This document shows positions 6,067 to 7,941 of a stretch of 7,941 nucleotides of DNA, in pieces (the stretch's first letter is position 1; every line of letters begins with the position of its first letter). The stretch spans positions 1 to 7,941 of the forward strand of contig JBCCFC010000630.1 in the NCBI GenBank assembly GCA_039029935.1, given 5' to 3'. The DNA comes from G039029935 sp039029935 (GTDB lineage: Bacteria; Chloroflexota; Anaerolineae; Caldilineales; Caldilineaceae). Both the position numbers and the translations under genes were made by a program. The notes below the pieces were generated by a model. That model was not told the origin of the DNA. It saw only the letters and a program-made list of their open reading frames with translations, and made no database searches.

Positions 6067-6128
6067 CATTCCTGCACAGGCAGGAATCCACTCTGGCGCA
6101 ACGCTGGGCTCCTGCCTGTGCAGGAATG
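6067..6128. repeat. REPIN-like doublet of palindromes
   Basis: Two 18-bp arms are exact reverse complements: CATTCCTGCACAGGCAGG (6067-6084) and 6111-6128, with 26 bp between. Each arm is itself a small hairpin: ATTCCTGC-ACAG-GCAGGAAT on the left, TCCTGC-CTGT-GCAGGA on the right. This is the layout of a REP doublet, normally moved by a RAYT transposase encoded elsewhere; none is in the window. It lies 46 bp past the stop of the hydrolase gene and may stabilise or end its transcript. Confidence 0.75.
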
Positions 6129-6174
6129 GCCAAAACATCCCATTATTTAGTGGACAAGATGTTAGTACGCTTGG

Positions 6175-7146
6175 TTATTCTTCTGGATTTAAAATCGGAT
6201 TCAAAAAATTTATAATTTGCTGGGCAATAGGCTCCGTTGTGTCAGGGGAGCGGATATTGCCAGCCAGTACATGCCCGCGTACATCTTCCGTTTCGACGGC
6301 AACCAACGCTTTGGGCGTAGAGTCAATCTCTTCAAATGCTTGCTTTACATCATCAATATTAATAATCACATCGGTATTTGAATGAAGCATCAAGAGCGGC
6401 TGTGTCACTGTACTGAGGTCCGAATCACGAAGTATCTTGACACTGCCCATCATCGGTAACAGGGCAGAGACAGGGTAGCGAGTTGTCCAAAACTGTGCAT
6501 GACCATCGTTAATGGGTTCGCCTTCAACGTAGGGACCGACGACCGAACGTGTAATTTGTTCCCCCCAAGGCCACAGCAATATCTCTGTTGTGCCTGCCGC
6601 CGGGCTAAAATTGGGCGAGACAAGTACCAATGCACGTACCTTGTCACTGAGATGCCCATTGGCAGCCATCCATGTGACCAGTGTTGCACCTGTGGACGTT
6701 GCCATAATGACCACCCCGTCGCCAATTTGTTCACCAATGGCAATTGCTTCAGCCGTGTCATTCAGCCAATCATTCACCGTTGCCTCACCCAACGCATCAT
6801 CACTACGCCCATGTCCCGTAAGCCGCGTGTAAAATAAGTTTGCGTTTAGCTGCGTTGCCACCAAATCGCCCAATGGTGCGACCTCTTGACGCGTCGCAGA
6901 GAATCCATGAACATAGACAAGAGAAATCGGCGTTGTTGTTTTTGTTGCAGAATTCAACCACACAATCGTTTTTTCCGCCCCCGGTGTGATGTCGGAAAAT
7001 TGTGCCTCCGATTCGGCCAAATAACTGTCCAGGTCCTGTGGCAGTTGTCGCGGATGTATTGTTGTGTCAATATCAACTCGTGGTCCAACAGCAAACACAA
7101 TTCCCAATAAAATTAGAATAATTAACACTATTTGTATAAATCTCAC
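6175..7146 (-). CDS. Membrane-anchored alpha/beta hydrolase (lysophospholipase/carboxylesterase-like)
   Basis: Probable serine esterase or lipase on the outer face of the membrane. Residues 4-20 form one hydrophobic segment, an uncleaved anchor or lipid-free signal. The catalytic fold starts near residue 74. It has the oxyanion motif HGFSA (80-84), TRLTGHGRSDD (108-117), the nucleophile elbow A-T-S-T-G with S151 (the first Gly of GxSxG is Ala), the likely acid D259 in HSNTD, and H292 in RGHVLAGN. All three triad positions are therefore present. The arrangement is close to monoacylglycerol lipase/carboxylesterase families, but the substrate cannot be told. The start is GTG at 7146, preceded by AAGGAAGG. 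The gene is 51 bp downstream of the HEAT-like gene on the same strand, likely one operon. The REPIN-like element follows it. Confidence 0.9.
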   Translation of the reverse strand: MRFIQIVLIILILLGIVFAVGPRVDIDTTIHPRQLPQDLDSYLAESEAQFSDITPGAEKTIVWLNSATKTTTPISLVYVHGFSATRQEVAPLGDLVATQLNANLFYTRLTGHGRSDDALGEATVNDWLNDTAEAIAIGEQIGDGVVIMATSTGATLVTWMAANGHLSDKVRALVLVSPNFSPAAGTTEILLWPWGEQITRSVVGPYVEGEPINDGHAQFWTTRYPVSALLPMMGSVKILRDSDLSTVTQPLLMLHSNTDVIINIDDVKQAFEEIDSTPKALVAVETEDVRGHVLAGNIRSPDTTEPIAQQIINFLNPILNPEE

Positions 7147-7197
7147 GATTTCCTTCCTTTTTTTATGGGGCTTACGCAGTTGTTGGTGCCGTGATTG

Positions 7198-7728
7198 TTA
7201 TGATGCGAATGCCGCTTGCAATTTCTTTGCCCGCCCCGAAACTGATTTACGTTTATCTGTACTGATACGCGCCAAATGGGGTAAAATCCAATCTTTTAAA
7301 TTTGTATCTTCTGCTGCCCACTGGCCTAACGTATCCATCGTTGTATTGAGGACGATCCAATCCTTGTGTGTTTCCAAGTTACGTTTAAGAATTTCTTCGG
7401 CCTGCCCTCGTTGTTCTTTACTCATATATACGGCCAACATCTGAAATAGGTTTGCTAATGTCCATTGCGTTGATGCCTGATCGATGGTTGAAATCTCAGC
7501 TAACAATCGATCCAGATAGGGAACCAACCACTCAGGGTGTTCCTTGCACACACGCTTCAAAGCACTGGATGTCCGCAACCGCACAACCTCATCTTGGCTA
7601 AAATAGCAGTTGTATAATTCTTCTAACTGCGTTGAATTTTCTAAAATAATATCAACAACCTCAACCGTTCGTCCTAATGAATTTGGGTGTCCACCCGTGA
7701 GCATTGATTCAAAAGATTCCTGTGTCAT
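7198..7728 (-). CDS. Small HEAT-repeat-like alpha-helical protein
   Basis: An all-helical cytosolic protein with no signal peptide or enzymatic motif. Successive amphipathic helices (VVRLRTSSALKRVCKEHPEW, then VPYLDRLLAEI, QWTLANLFQML, AEEILKRNLE, WIVLNTTMDTLGQWA) resemble HEAT/armadillo repeats, which serve as protein-binding scaffolds. The C-terminus is basic (DKRKSVSGRAKKLQ). An ATG also exists at 7740 but has no ribosome site. The ATG at 7728 (176 residues) has GGAG six bases upstream, so it is preferred. The gene lies directly upstream of the hydrolase in the same direction and probably shares its transcript. Similar HEAT-like proteins are sometimes of unknown function; no specific role is claimed. 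Confidence 0.85.
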   Translation of the reverse strand: MTQESFESMLTGGHPNSLGRTVEVVDIILENSTQLEELYNCYFSQDEVVRLRTSSALKRVCKEHPEWLVPYLDRLLAEISTIDQASTQWTLANLFQMLAVYMSKEQRGQAEEILKRNLETHKDWIVLNTTMDTLGQWAAEDTNLKDWILPHLARISTDKRKSVSGRAKKLQAAFAS

Positions 7729-7773
7729 CCGTTTCTCCATACTGTAGCTTGTGCTTGAAGAGAAAAGTAGAAA

Positions 7774-7941
7774 CCAGTATCACAGATTGGTTATCTGTGA
7801 CGCAGGTAGCCAACCTGCGGTACTATCGCCAGTATCATAGATTGGTTATCTGTGACGCAGGTAGCCAACCTGCGGTACTATCGCCAGTATCACAGATTGG
7901 TTATCTGTGACGCAGGTAGCCAACCTGCGGTACTATCGCCA
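7774..7941. repeat. 55-bp tandem repeats with paired hairpins, continuing past the window
   Basis: Three full units (7774-7828, 7829-7883, 7884-7938) and the first 3 bp of a fourth are visible. They are identical except for CATAG in place of CACAG in unit two. Each unit holds two 7-bp-stem hairpins, CACAGAT-TGGTT-ATCTGTG and CGCAGGT-AGCCA-ACCTGCG. The array starts 45 bp upstream of the HEAT-like gene start, so that gene's promoter lies in or beyond the array. No gene is seen in 7741-7941. Confidence 0.92.

Noticed and set aside
7729..7740. ATG at 7740 as start of the HEAT-like gene
   Set aside because: No Shine-Dalgarno sequence precedes it; the bases there (GGAG) serve as the ribosome site for the ATG at 7728.
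7704..7910. Plus-strand open frame across the 55-bp repeats
   Set aside because: It merely translates the tandem repeat and has no ribosome site or domain.
7774..7941. CRISPR array
   Set aside because: The 55-bp units are contiguous with no unique spacers, and no cas gene is present.

Overview
The window looks like chromosomal DNA of a member of the Chloroflexota. No rRNA or other phylogenetic marker is present, so this is inference. It rests on three things: a secreted protein with a Thr/Pro/Glu stalk and a C-terminal LYLPTIMR tail of the kind common in that phylum, a MerR/B12-type regulator beside a carotenoid gene, and many palindromic intergenic repeats. Class and genus cannot be fixed. 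Base composition is moderately AT-leaning in genes and clearly AT-rich in several gaps.

Layout. 1-120: a gene-free end with one strong hairpin. 121-1227 (-): TIGR01777-type NAD(P)-dependent epimerase with an acidic, low-complexity tail. 1257-1330: a MITE-like inverted repeat. 1349-3028 (-): a CarH/LitR-like regulator with a MerR helix-turn-helix and a B12-binding module, but with a very long linker and an extra C-terminal domain. 3029-3597: a large divergent control region with promoter-like elements on both strands, several palindromes and direct repeats, and a folded leader in front of the next gene. 3598-4758 (+): phytoene synthase (crtB). 4778-4873: an array of 8-bp repeats. 4888-4920: a bidirectional terminator. 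4990-5739 (-): secreted DUF11-like protein. 5740-6174: an AT-rich gap with a REPIN-like doublet. 6175-7146 (-): membrane-anchored alpha/beta hydrolase with a GTG start. 7198-7728 (-): small HEAT-like helical protein, probably cotranscribed with the hydrolase. 7774-7941: a 55-bp tandem repeat, each unit holding two hairpins with complementary loops, running off the window.

How it works together. The coherent unit is regulator plus crtB. Known CarH proteins use adenosylcobalamin as a light sensor: in the dark the B12-bound tetramer represses carotenoid genes, and light breaks it up. The divergent arrangement here and the conserved W-x9-EH and His residues suggest the same logic for phytoene synthesis. 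The folded crtB leader may add a second, RNA-level control. The other genes show no clear functional link to this unit.
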